NCBI RefSeq assembly: GCF_019428685.1
Contig: NZ_CP080095.1
Location: forward strand, 3,162,001 to 3,226,000
Length of the DNA stretch: 64,000 nucleotides
Origin: Paraburkholderia edwinii
GTDB taxonomy: Bacteria; Pseudomonadota; Gammaproteobacteria; Burkholderiales; Burkholderiaceae
Direction of reading: 5' to 3'
Under the pieces are notes generated by a model, which was given only the letters and a program-made list of their open reading frames with translations, did no database searches and was not told the origin of the DNA. Both the position numbers and the translations under genes were made by a program. Position 1 is the first letter of the stretch. Each line of letters begins with the position of its first letter. This document shows positions 52,598-59,982 of the stretch, in pieces.

Positions 52598-52876
52598 GAT
52601 GGCGCTCTCTCTCAATGGGGTCAAGGCTGCAGGCTATTAGCCCACTTCGCCCGATTGAGATTATAGATAAGGACGCAATCAGGAAAAACCCACCCCTGCG
52701 GAATAGACCGTTCTGCTTCCGCGAACAATGCGATGCCCTAAGTCAACGCAAACAGAACGATCAACGTTGACTGCAGCAGCGAAAGGAATCCTTACAAACA
52801 CATACAAAGGTAACGATGCAAAGTGAGACGATGGCTTTAGTTGCATTTGCCTTGCATCGTTAAGCGAACCTACCCG

Positions 52877-53353
52877 ATGAAACCGCCCGCCTCTCTTTTC
52901 CTTCTTTCGGCCGTCACGGCTGCCGCCCTGTGCGGCGGTTGCGCGGTCTATCCGTCGAATGCACCGGCCGGCTATGGCAGCTACGGTTACGACGACGGTG
53001 GCTACGATGCCTATGGCGGCTACCCGCCCTATGGTTACGGCTATGCACCGGCCCCGCCGCCGAACGTTTATCTGGGCTTTGGCGGCTACTCGGGATACCG
53101 CGAGCCGTACTATGGACGCGGCTATCGCGGTGACTGGAATGGCGGCGGAAGACACTGGAACGGCGGTGGCGGCCGGCCGCCTCCGAACAATCAACCGCCT
53201 CCGCCGCATGCCGGTGGAGGGGGTGGACCGCCTCCGGGCGGTGGCGGTGGACATGCGCCGCCTCCACAGGGCCCGCGCGGCGGTGGACGGGCGCCGGCGG
53301 CGCCGGCTGTCGATGTTTCGCCGAACAACGGCTCGCGCGCGACTAACCACTGA
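52877..53353 (+). CDS. Gly/Pro/Tyr-rich putative lipoprotein
   Basis: A 158-residue protein with a signal peptide ending in LCGGC (lipobox, Cys near residue 22), a Tyr/Gly-rich section (GYGSYGYDDGGYDAYGG) and a Gly/Pro-rich C-terminal half with His and Arg. The body looks intrinsically disordered and surface-exposed. ATG 52877. Likely a cell-envelope protein; function unknown. Confidence 0.7.
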   Translation: MKPPASLFLLSAVTAAALCGGCAVYPSNAPAGYGSYGYDDGGYDAYGGYPPYGYGYAPAPPPNVYLGFGGYSGYREPYYGRGYRGDWNGGGRHWNGGGGRPPPNNQPPPPHAGGGGGPPPGGGGGHAPPPQGPRGGGRAPAAPAVDVSPNNGSRATNH

Positions 53354-53512
53354 TCACTGATCGATAGCGGCGCCTGCCTATGCGCCGAGAGTCGAACCCG
53401 GCCGGTCGGCGGTTGCCTTTACCTCACCGCGCGTCGGGCGACGTCTGGAGCAGATCGCCCCGACAAATCGCGCTACATCGGCGCCATCGCGCACGCAGGC
53501 GCCGGACCTCCA

Positions 53513-54925
53513 TCACCCCCGATGGCTACGCTGCGCCGCGTACAGTTCGCGAAACGTCCTGCCAACCGGCGCGGGCATCTCGCGCGTCTTCGTCCAGCCG
53601 GCGCCGAACGGCAGACGCGCGATCGTGCGCTTCTCGCCGCCGATCTTCTCGAGCACACGCACCGCGAGCTTCGTGAAGAGCGCGTAAGCCGCCGGATGCA
53701 GCGCGAAGTAGCCCCACACCGCGAGCCCGAACCGCTCGCGCCACGGACGCAAATGGCGCTCGACCTGCCTCTCGCGCAGCTTGCGCAGCAGATCCGACAG
53801 CGGAATGCCGACCGGACACACGCTGTTGCACTCGCCGCACAACGTCGCCGCCTGCGGCAAATCGAGCGCCTTGTCGATGCCGACGTAGCTCGGCGTCAGC
53901 ACCGACCCCATCGGCCCCGGATATACCCAGCCGTACGCATGCCCGCCGACCTTCTGATAGACAGGACAATGGTTCATGCACGCGCCGCAGCGAATACAGC
54001 GCAGCATCTCCTGGAAGTCGCCGCCGATAAGTCCGGTGCGCCCGCCGTCGACGAGCACCACATACATATGCTCCGGCCCATCCTGGTCGCCGGCGCGGCG
54101 CGGGCCTGTCAGCAGCGAAAAATAGTTCGACGTGGTTTGTCCCGTCGCCGAACGCGGCAGGAGACGCATCGCGGTCGCGAGATCCTCGAGCGTCGGCAGC
54201 ACTTTTTCGATGCCGGTTACCGACACGTGCACGCGCGGCATGACCGTGCACATTCCTTCATTGCCCTCGTTCGTCACGAGCGCAATCGAGCCTGTTTCCG
54301 CGATCACGAAGTTCGCGCCCGTCACACCCATGTCCGCGGTCATGAAATGCGGCCTCAGCATTTCGCGCGCTTCATGCGTCATTTCCGGGATCTCGGTGAG
54401 CCGCGGCCGGTTGTGCGTCTTCGCGAACAGGTCGGCGATCTCCTCCTTATCCTTGTGCACCACCGGCGCGATGATGTGACTCGGCGGCTCGTTGTTGTTG
54501 ATCTGCAGGATGTATTCGCCGAGGTCCGTTTCGATCGATTGCACGCCCATCTTGCCGAGCACTTCGTTTAAACGCATTTCCTCGGAGACCATCGACTTCG
54601 TCTTGATCACCTTCTTCACGTCGTGCTTGCGCGCGATGTCGGCGACGAGGTTCGCCGCATCCTGCGTCGACTCCGCGTACAGCACCGTGACGCCGCGCCG
54701 CGTCGCTTCGCGCTCGAATCTTTCGAGCCACACGTCCAGATTGTCGATCGCGCGATTGCGCCGTTCCTTGAGCGCGGCGCGCGTCGCCTGAAAGTCGATC
54801 GCGGTCATCACCTGCGCGCGCGCCGACACGAACTTCGTCGACAGCTTCGTGAGGTTCTGCTGCAGGCGCTGATCGGCGAGCTTCTGACCCGCGCGCGCCT
54901 TGAACTGCATCGATTGAACTTGCAT
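53513..54925 (-). CDS. lutB: L-lactate utilization iron-sulfur protein LutB
   Basis: LutB-type iron-sulfur subunit of the LutABC lactate oxidation system. N-terminal LUD-like region (KARAGQKLADQRLQQNL, AETGSIALVTNEGNEGM near 255), then a 4Fe-4S ferredoxin region with CIRCGACMNHCPVY near 315 and CGECNSVCPVGIP near 365. ATG 54925 gives 470 residues; upstream in-frame codons are within the lutA-lutB gap. It follows lutA by 79 bp. Confidence 0.9.
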   Translation of the reverse strand: MQVQSMQFKARAGQKLADQRLQQNLTKLSTKFVSARAQVMTAIDFQATRAALKERRNRAIDNLDVWLERFEREATRRGVTVLYAESTQDAANLVADIARKHDVKKVIKTKSMVSEEMRLNEVLGKMGVQSIETDLGEYILQINNNEPPSHIIAPVVHKDKEEIADLFAKTHNRPRLTEIPEMTHEAREMLRPHFMTADMGVTGANFVIAETGSIALVTNEGNEGMCTVMPRVHVSVTGIEKVLPTLEDLATAMRLLPRSATGQTTSNYFSLLTGPRRAGDQDGPEHMYVVLVDGGRTGLIGGDFQEMLRCIRCGACMNHCPVYQKVGGHAYGWVYPGPMGSVLTPSYVGIDKALDLPQAATLCGECNSVCPVGIPLSDLLRKLRERQVERHLRPWRERFGLAVWGYFALHPAAYALFTKLAVRVLEKIGGEKRTIARLPFGAGWTKTREMPAPVGRTFRELYAAQRSHRG

Positions 54926-55004
54926 GACGGTCTTTTTTATCCGATGCCGGACGTTCCGGCGTGCCGGGCGTCCCTGCGTGATTGGGCAGACGGGGCCGCG
55001 CGGC

Positions 55005-55727
55005 TTACGCGTCGCCGGCCAGCACCTGTGCGATATGCAGCACACGCGTCGTCGTATCGCCGGTGCGACGCAAGCGCCCTTCGATGTTCAGGATGCAACC
55101 GAGGTCGCCGAGCACGACCGCGTGTGTCCCGCTCGCGTGAATGTTGTCGCACTTCTCGTCGACGATCGCCGTCGAGATGTCGCCGTACTTCAGCGCGAAG
55201 GTGCCGCCAAACCCGCAGCAGTGCTCGCAGCCCTTCATCTCGGTCACGGCGACGCCCGCTTGCGCGAGCAGCGTGCGCGGCTGGGTTTTCACGCCAAGTT
55301 CGCGCAGCCCGGCGCACGAATCGTGGTACGTCACCGGTCCCGCGAATTCTCCGGGGCTCAGTTCGACTTTCGCGACCGTGACGAGAAAATCGGTCAGTTC
55401 ATACACCTTCGCGCGCAGACGCGCAAAGCGTCCCATCAGTTCCGGGTCGTCGCCGAACAGATCGCCGTAGTGCGTGCGGACCATTCCACCGCACGAACCC
55501 GACGGCACGACGACGTAGTCGAACTGCTCGAACTCGCGCAGCATCTTCTCAGCGAGATCGCGCGCGATGCCGCGTTCGCCCGAGTTGTACGCCGGCTGTC
55601 CGCAGCAGGTCTGCGCGGGCGGCACGACGACTTCAAAGCCAGCGCGCTCGATCAGCTTGATGGCCGAAAAACCGATTTCCGGGCGCATCAGGTCGATCAG
55701 GCAGGTGACGAAAAATCCGACTCGCAT
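55005..55727 (-). CDS. lutA: L-lactate utilization (Fe-S)-binding protein LutA
   Basis: A 240-residue CCG-domain protein (GlpC/HdrB-like cysteine-rich repeats): CCGQPAYNSG near residue 41 and HDSCAGLRE..CEHCCGFGG near 140-175. LutA is a subunit of the lactate oxidation complex. ATG 55727 has GGAGGA 4-9 nt upstream. Divergent from an IclR regulator, which probably controls lutAB. No LutC-like gene is adjacent. Confidence 0.9.
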   Translation of the reverse strand: MRVGFFVTCLIDLMRPEIGFSAIKLIERAGFEVVVPPAQTCCGQPAYNSGERGIARDLAEKMLREFEQFDYVVVPSGSCGGMVRTHYGDLFGDDPELMGRFARLRAKVYELTDFLVTVAKVELSPGEFAGPVTYHDSCAGLRELGVKTQPRTLLAQAGVAVTEMKGCEHCCGFGGTFALKYGDISTAIVDEKCDNIHASGTHAVVLGDLGCILNIEGRLRRTGDTTTRVLHIAQVLAGDA

Positions 55728-55740
55728 GAGTCCTCCTCCG

Positions 55741-55771
55741 GGGAAACGTCCCCGATTATCCGACGTTTCCC
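55741..55771. promoter_or_regulatory. Perfect 10-bp inverted repeat upstream of lutA
   Basis: Arms GGGAAACGTC (55741-55750) and GACGTTTCCC (55762-55771) separated by 11 bp, 14 nt upstream of the lutA ATG and just beyond its ribosome binding site. A candidate operator for the divergent IclR protein or a leader hairpin. Confidence 0.6.
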
Positions 55772-55862
55772 GAACGATACCAACGCGTGGCGCCCCTGGT
55801 CTTCGCAAAAAACCGATCCGCGCAAAACCGCGGACGGCGTTCGCTTTTTTCACGATACGAGA

Positions 55863-55868
55863 TACAAT
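55863..55868 (+). promoter_or_regulatory. Possible -10 box for the iclR-family gene
   Basis: TACAAT 40 nt upstream of the ATG at 55908, with a poor -35 (TTCGCT) at 17-bp spacing. Confidence 0.35.
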
Positions 55869-55907
55869 CGGTTTTCCGTCGTGTGACGTGTCATCGATTT
55901 GTCCCCC

Positions 55908-56714
55908 ATGAGCGATACGAACCCGGATCCCAAAACCTCGATCCAGGTGATCGAGCGCATGATGCGCCTGCTGGACGCGCTCGCTGCGCACAGCGACCCG
56001 GTCAGCCTGAAAGAACTCGCGCAACGCACCGAGTTGCACCCGTCGACTGCGCACCGCATTCTCAACGATATGGTGACGTGCCGGCTCGTCGACCGTTCCG
56101 ATCCCGGCACCTACCGGCTCGGCATGCGGCTGCTCGAGCTCGGTAACCTGGTAAAGGCGCGATTGTCGGTGCGCGACGCGGCGCTGATGCCGATGCGCGA
56201 ACTGCATCGGCTGACGGGCCAGACGGTCAATCTGTCGGTACGCCAGGGCGATGAGATCGTTTATATCGAGCGCGCCTATTCGGAGCGCTCGGGCATGCAG
56301 GTGGTCCGCGCCATTGGTGGCCGCGCGCCGTTGCATCTCACGTCGGTCGGCAAGCTGTTTCTGGCCGCGGACGAAGCGGCGCGCGTGCGTGCCTACGCCA
56401 CGCGCACCGGGCTATCGGGGCATACGCAAAACAGCATCACCGATCTCGCGAAGCTCGAACGCGAACTCACGCATGTGCGTCAGCAGTCCTGCGCGCGTGA
56501 TAACGAAGAGCTCGAGCTCGGCGTGCGCTGCATCGCGGCCGGCATTTATGACGACACAAACCGGCTGGTTGCCGGGCTGTCGCTGTCGGCGCCGGCGGAC
56601 CGGCTGCAGGATTCGTGGTTGAATCAGCTCAGCAAGACCGCGCTCGTGATTTCCGAGTCGCTCGGCTATCACCCGGAAGCGGCACAGCCCGACGCGACCG
56701 CGCATTCGGCGTGA
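55908..56714 (+). CDS. IclR family transcriptional regulator
   Basis: A 268-residue IclR-type regulator: N-terminal winged helix-turn-helix at about residues 12-75 (IERMMRLLDALAAHSDPVSLKELAQRTELHPSTAHRILNDMV), and a C-terminal effector-binding domain (GQTVNLSVRQGDEIVYIERAYS, GGRAPLHLTSVGKLFLA, DNEELELGVRCIAAGIYDDTN). Divergent from lutAB, which makes regulation of lactate use likely but unproven. ATG 55908; a TTG at 55899 adds three codons. Confidence 0.9.
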   Translation: MSDTNPDPKTSIQVIERMMRLLDALAAHSDPVSLKELAQRTELHPSTAHRILNDMVTCRLVDRSDPGTYRLGMRLLELGNLVKARLSVRDAALMPMRELHRLTGQTVNLSVRQGDEIVYIERAYSERSGMQVVRAIGGRAPLHLTSVGKLFLAADEAARVRAYATRTGLSGHTQNSITDLAKLERELTHVRQQSCARDNEELELGVRCIAAGIYDDTNRLVAGLSLSAPADRLQDSWLNQLSKTALVISESLGYHPEAAQPDATAHSA

Positions 56715-56837
56715 GAGGCGTCCAGGCGCATGAGCGTCCGAGCGCCTGAACGCCCGAACGTTTGAGGGCCGCGCCGCGGCTGGACGCACAGCGAAATCGC
56801 GCCGCTGCAGTACTGCTCGCAGCCGTATCGACATAAA

Positions 56838-56866
56838 AAAACCCCGCAGAAATCCCGCGGGGTTTT
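56838..56866. terminator. Bidirectional rho-independent terminator
   Basis: Stem AAAACCCCGC / GCGGGGTTTT with a 9-nt loop, between the convergent iclR-family gene and the PBP7-like gene; A and T runs on both sides allow use in either direction. Confidence 0.9.
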
Positions 56867-56889
56867 CCATTTGTTGGCTGCGCGTTCGA

Positions 56890-58080
56890 TCAGGTCCCTG
56901 CGCCGTTTGCATCCGCGCTCGTCACGCGCTGCTCGCCGCCGTTGTCGATCCACGTGCGCAGACGCGTCGCATCGGCAAAGCGCGAATACTTGCCGGCCGA
57001 GTCGAGCAACACCATGATCATCGGGCGATTGTCGATGGTTGCCTGCATCACGAGGCACTCGCCTGCTTCGTTGATAAAGCCGGTCTTCTGCAGACCGATA
57101 TCCCACGACGGATTACGCACCAGCGCATTCGTGCTGTTATACGCGAGCGTACGCTTGCCCGTGTACACCTCGTAGCTGCGGTCGGTGGAGAAGCGGCGGA
57201 TCATCGGATACTGATACGCGGCGTTGACCATCTTCACGAGATCGCGCGCCGTCGACACGTTCTGGCTCGTGAGCCCGGTCGGATTCTCGAAGTGCGTATC
57301 GACCATGCCGAGCTGCTTCGCTTTCGCATTCATCGCTGCCATGAACGCCGGGCGGCCGCCCGGGTAATAGCGCGACAACGCGGCAGCGGCGCGGTTTTCC
57401 GACGCCATCAGCGCGATATGCAGCATATCTTCACGCGACAGCACGGAACCCACCGACAGACGCGAGCCCGTGTTCTTTTCGTAGTCGCGATCTTCGTCGG
57501 TGACTTCGATCTGCTCGGTCATCGGCTCTTTCGAATCGAGCACGACCATCGCGGTCATCAGCTTCGTGATCGATGCGATCGGCACGACCGCGCGCGAGTT
57601 CTTGTCGAAGACCGGTTCGGACGTGTTCTGATCGACCACGTACGCGACCGTCGAGCGCAGCGCGACGCCTTCAGGCGATTCATGCAGACCGAACGCCTGG
57701 CCCGCCGTCGGCGAGCGCGGCTCGAAGGCGACGCGGCGGACCACCGTGTGGTGACGCCCGTTCATCGTGTAGCTCACGCGCTTTTTCTTCGAGACGGCGC
57801 GCGGCGCGTCGTCATCGTCGTCGCGCTTTGCGGCGGCGACTTTCGCGCCCTTTGCCGACGCGCGGCTCGAAACCTTCGCGGCCGGCTCAGCGGCCTTCTT
57901 CGATTTCTTCGTCGCCTTGGTGGACTTCTCGGACTTCGCCGACGTGGCGGTCGAGGCGGCAAAGACATCGACCGGCATTGCGGATGCCGCTGCGATGACC
58001 ATCGAGGCGGCCACCGACAACGCAGTGCTGAGCGCCGCGCCGTGCATCACTTTCAGTGACGAAAACATGTCGGTTTTCAT
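56890..58080 (-). CDS. D-alanyl-D-alanine endopeptidase, PBP7/8-like (S11)
   Basis: A 396-residue serine peptidase of family S11 that cleaves peptidoglycan cross-links. Active-site motifs: SITK near residue 168, SEN near 228 and KTG near 333. The signal peptide (about residues 1-42) is followed by a Lys/Ala/Ser-rich, then Asp-rich linker (RDDDDDAPRAVSKKKR) of about 75 residues before the catalytic domain. It lacks the long C-terminal domain and amphipathic anchor of DacA/DacC, which favours the PbpG type. ATG 58080. Confidence 0.88.
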   Translation of the reverse strand: MKTDMFSSLKVMHGAALSTALSVAASMVIAAASAMPVDVFAASTATSAKSEKSTKATKKSKKAAEPAAKVSSRASAKGAKVAAAKRDDDDDAPRAVSKKKRVSYTMNGRHHTVVRRVAFEPRSPTAGQAFGLHESPEGVALRSTVAYVVDQNTSEPVFDKNSRAVVPIASITKLMTAMVVLDSKEPMTEQIEVTDEDRDYEKNTGSRLSVGSVLSREDMLHIALMASENRAAAALSRYYPGGRPAFMAAMNAKAKQLGMVDTHFENPTGLTSQNVSTARDLVKMVNAAYQYPMIRRFSTDRSYEVYTGKRTLAYNSTNALVRNPSWDIGLQKTGFINEAGECLVMQATIDNRPMIMVLLDSAGKYSRFADATRLRTWIDNGGEQRVTSADANGAGT

Positions 58081-58670
58081 TGGTGTTCTGGGGGTAAGGC
58101 GGCAAGGAATTGTCCGCCAGTGTAGTGAATCAACGAAAAATTAGCAAATTTAAGCACTTATCGACACTCTTTAAACTGAGTTGTAAGCCTCGATTGCCAA
58201 AAAACAATGACCGGCGCGACTTTCATCGAAAAGATCAATCAACCAAACAAACCGGTGGCGCCGTCACATGCCGGAAACGATTTCCACGCATAACGGCAGA
58301 TTCACACACGACTTGATCAGGGGAAGTACGGTCGCGCACTCAACAAGTCGAGTACTTCAGACGAAGCGCTCGTGTGTTTCGTAGGCGGCGCGCGGACGCC
58401 ATATCAGCCTGTCAAGCCACCACTCTTCAGCAACCACTACAGACCGGCGCATCGCGCATTCGACCGGGATGGAGATTTAACGTTCCGCCACAGTTTTGGT
58501 TTACGCCGCGATTCTACCGCGACCTCCGAAGGTTGTTAGGTAACTCACGAAACAGGGCATCGTTGCGTCAATCTTCACAGGAATCCGCACTGTCGCGGTG
58601 CAATGACTCAATGAGCATGCGAATTTGCAACTCGGCAAACGCTTCATAACGTATTGTTTTCTCGATAAAT
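58081..58670. other. Long intergenic region upstream of phasin
   Basis: About 600 bp of lower-GC sequence between the divergent PBP7-like and phasin genes with no credible ORF (the longest, 58374-58649 on plus, shows no family features). Part should hold the promoter for the PBP7-like gene on minus. No RNA gene is recognised. Confidence 0.5.
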
Positions 58671-58678
58671 TGTCAGCA

Positions 58679-58752
58679 TTGTGCGATGCACAAAAAATAC
58701 TTGACAAGGATAGGCACTGTCCTAAAATGGAACCCATTGTTGCGACGCACAA
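58679..58752 (+). promoter_or_regulatory. Phasin promoter with two candidate PhaR boxes
   Basis: TTGACA (58701-58706), 16-bp spacer, TAAAAT (58723-58728). A perfect palindrome TTGTGCGATGCACAA at 58679-58693 sits just upstream of the -35, and a related element with core TGCGACGCA at 58741-58749 lies at the expected start of transcription. Both contain TGC-N3-GCA, the pattern reported for PhaR-type repressors. Confidence 0.75.
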
Positions 58753-58881
58753 TCACCATCTCCTTGATCAGTGCGGCGTAACGCTTCGATCGGCCTCATT
58801 GTTTTGCGGCAGGTTCCGATCCAGAAATCATTAACCCAACTCGGTCCGCGCCAGACGGACCGGTACTTCAGGAGCGTAAAC

Positions 58882-59469
58882 ATGACTCTGCTGACCCCTG
58901 AGCAATTCGCTGCAGCCCAGAAAGCCAACCTCGAAACCCTCTTCGGTCTCACGAACAAGGCATTTGAAGGCGTGGAGAAGCTGGTCGAACTGAACCTGCA
59001 AGTCGTCAAGTCGACGCTCGCGGAAAATCAGGAAAACGCACAGCGCGCACTGTCGGTGAAGGACGCGCAAGAACTGCTCGCGCTGCAAGCGAGCCTCACG
59101 CAGCCGGTCGCCGAGAAGGTTCTGTCGTACGGCCGTCACCTGTATGAAATCGCGTCGGCTACGCAGGCTGAATTCGCCCGCGTCGCGGAAGCGCAATACG
59201 AAGAGCAGAACCGCAAGGTGCAAGCGCTCGTCGACAACGTCGCGAAGAATGCGCCGGCCGGTTCGGAAACCGCTGTCGCCGTGATCAAGTCGGCGATCAC
59301 CGCTGCGAACACGACGTACGAGACGGTTCACAAGGCCACCAAGCAAGCCGTCGAAATCGCTGAGAGCAACTTCAACGCGGCTGCTACCGCTGCGTCGAAG
59401 GCCGCTTCGCAAGCCGCCGCGCAAGTGTCGCGTCAGGCTTCGGCGACGAAGAAGGCAACCGCTGCTTAA
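58882..59469 (+). CDS. phaP: Phasin (PHB granule-associated protein)
   Basis: A 195-residue helical protein of the phasin family that coats polyhydroxybutyrate granules. N-terminal [39 protein letters not shown] is characteristic of Burkholderia/Ralstonia phasins; the rest is amphipathic helix with an Ala/Lys/Ser-rich tail. ATG 58882 has AGGAG 7 nt upstream. Expression is probably controlled by a PhaR-like repressor through the boxes upstream. Confidence 0.95.
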   Translation: MTLLTPEQFAAAQKANLETLFGLTNKAFEGVEKLVELNLQVVKSTLAENQENAQRALSVKDAQELLALQASLTQPVAEKVLSYGRHLYEIASATQAEFARVAEAQYEEQNRKVQALVDNVAKNAPAGSETAVAVIKSAITAANTTYETVHKATKQAVEIAESNFNAAATAASKAASQAAAQVSRQASATKKATAA

Positions 59470-59496
59470 GTTGCTTCATAAGTTGCTTCATAAGTC
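59467..59496 (+). repeat. Short tandem repeat after phasin
   Basis: The unit AAGTTGCTTCAT occurs twice in tandem, followed by a partial copy, immediately after the phasin stop. Likely replication slippage. Confidence 0.6.
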
Positions 59497-59837
59497 GTTG
59501 CACAAACGCACCGCGAGCAATACTGCTGCGCCTTATCAGTCTTCGGGCGCAGCAGGCTTCAATAGATTCAGAATCGGTTTCAACGCATCGGGCTTCGAAT
59601 GACGCGCCGGCTGAACAAGGTTCAGCAACACGAAAACAGTCCGGCCGGCGCCGCCGTGAGTCAATGAAGATTCTCTGACTGACAGCAAGCATCAGCGCCG
59701 CGCAGACTCCGCTGTCGCGGCGAGACGCTCCGATACGTGAAACAGCGTATCGTTACCCCCGGCTACGGCCGGGATTTTTTTGCCTTCTGTCTCGCGTTTT
59801 TCGCAGCCGTGAATGCAAATTACGGCGGCAAAAAATG
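59470..59837. other. Intergenic region downstream of phasin
   Basis: No gene seen. It holds the tandem repeat, a hairpin CGATACG / CGTATCG (59731-59752) and a terminator (59758-59781). The small minus ORF at 59384-59692 mostly reads the phasin gene antisense. Confidence 0.5.
59758..59781 (+). terminator. Rho-independent terminator downstream of phasin
   Basis: Stem CCCGGC / GCCGGG with TACG loop followed by ATTTTTTT. It lies about 290 nt after the phasin stop, next to a further hairpin at 59731-59752. Confidence 0.7.
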
Positions 59838-59871
59838 ACGGCGCGCCCTGCTTTCGCAGGTGCGCGCCGTT
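59832..59871 (-). terminator. Rho-independent terminator of the pdh operon
   Basis: A strong hairpin (ACGGCGCGC arm pairing with GCGCGCCGT, inner stem CCTGC/GCAGG) which on the minus strand is followed by a run of six T; it lies about 110 nt past the lpdA stop. Confidence 0.85.
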
Positions 59872-59982
59872 TGGTTTGTGCTTCACGGTTCGTGCTTCAA
59901 AATTCTGACTTCACAGCGTGTTGCACGGCAGGTCTACATCGCCCACGCGCGGACCAGCCGCCACGCGAGCCGACTTCCACCC

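Noticed and set aside
53385..53405. GGGTTCGACTC on minus that could form a T arm
   Set aside because: A T-arm-like hairpin is possible, but no matching acceptor stem or anticodon arm was found within tRNA distance.
59384..59692. 102-aa minus ORF after phasin
   Set aside because: Arg-rich, mostly antisense to the phasin 3' end and repeats; no family features.
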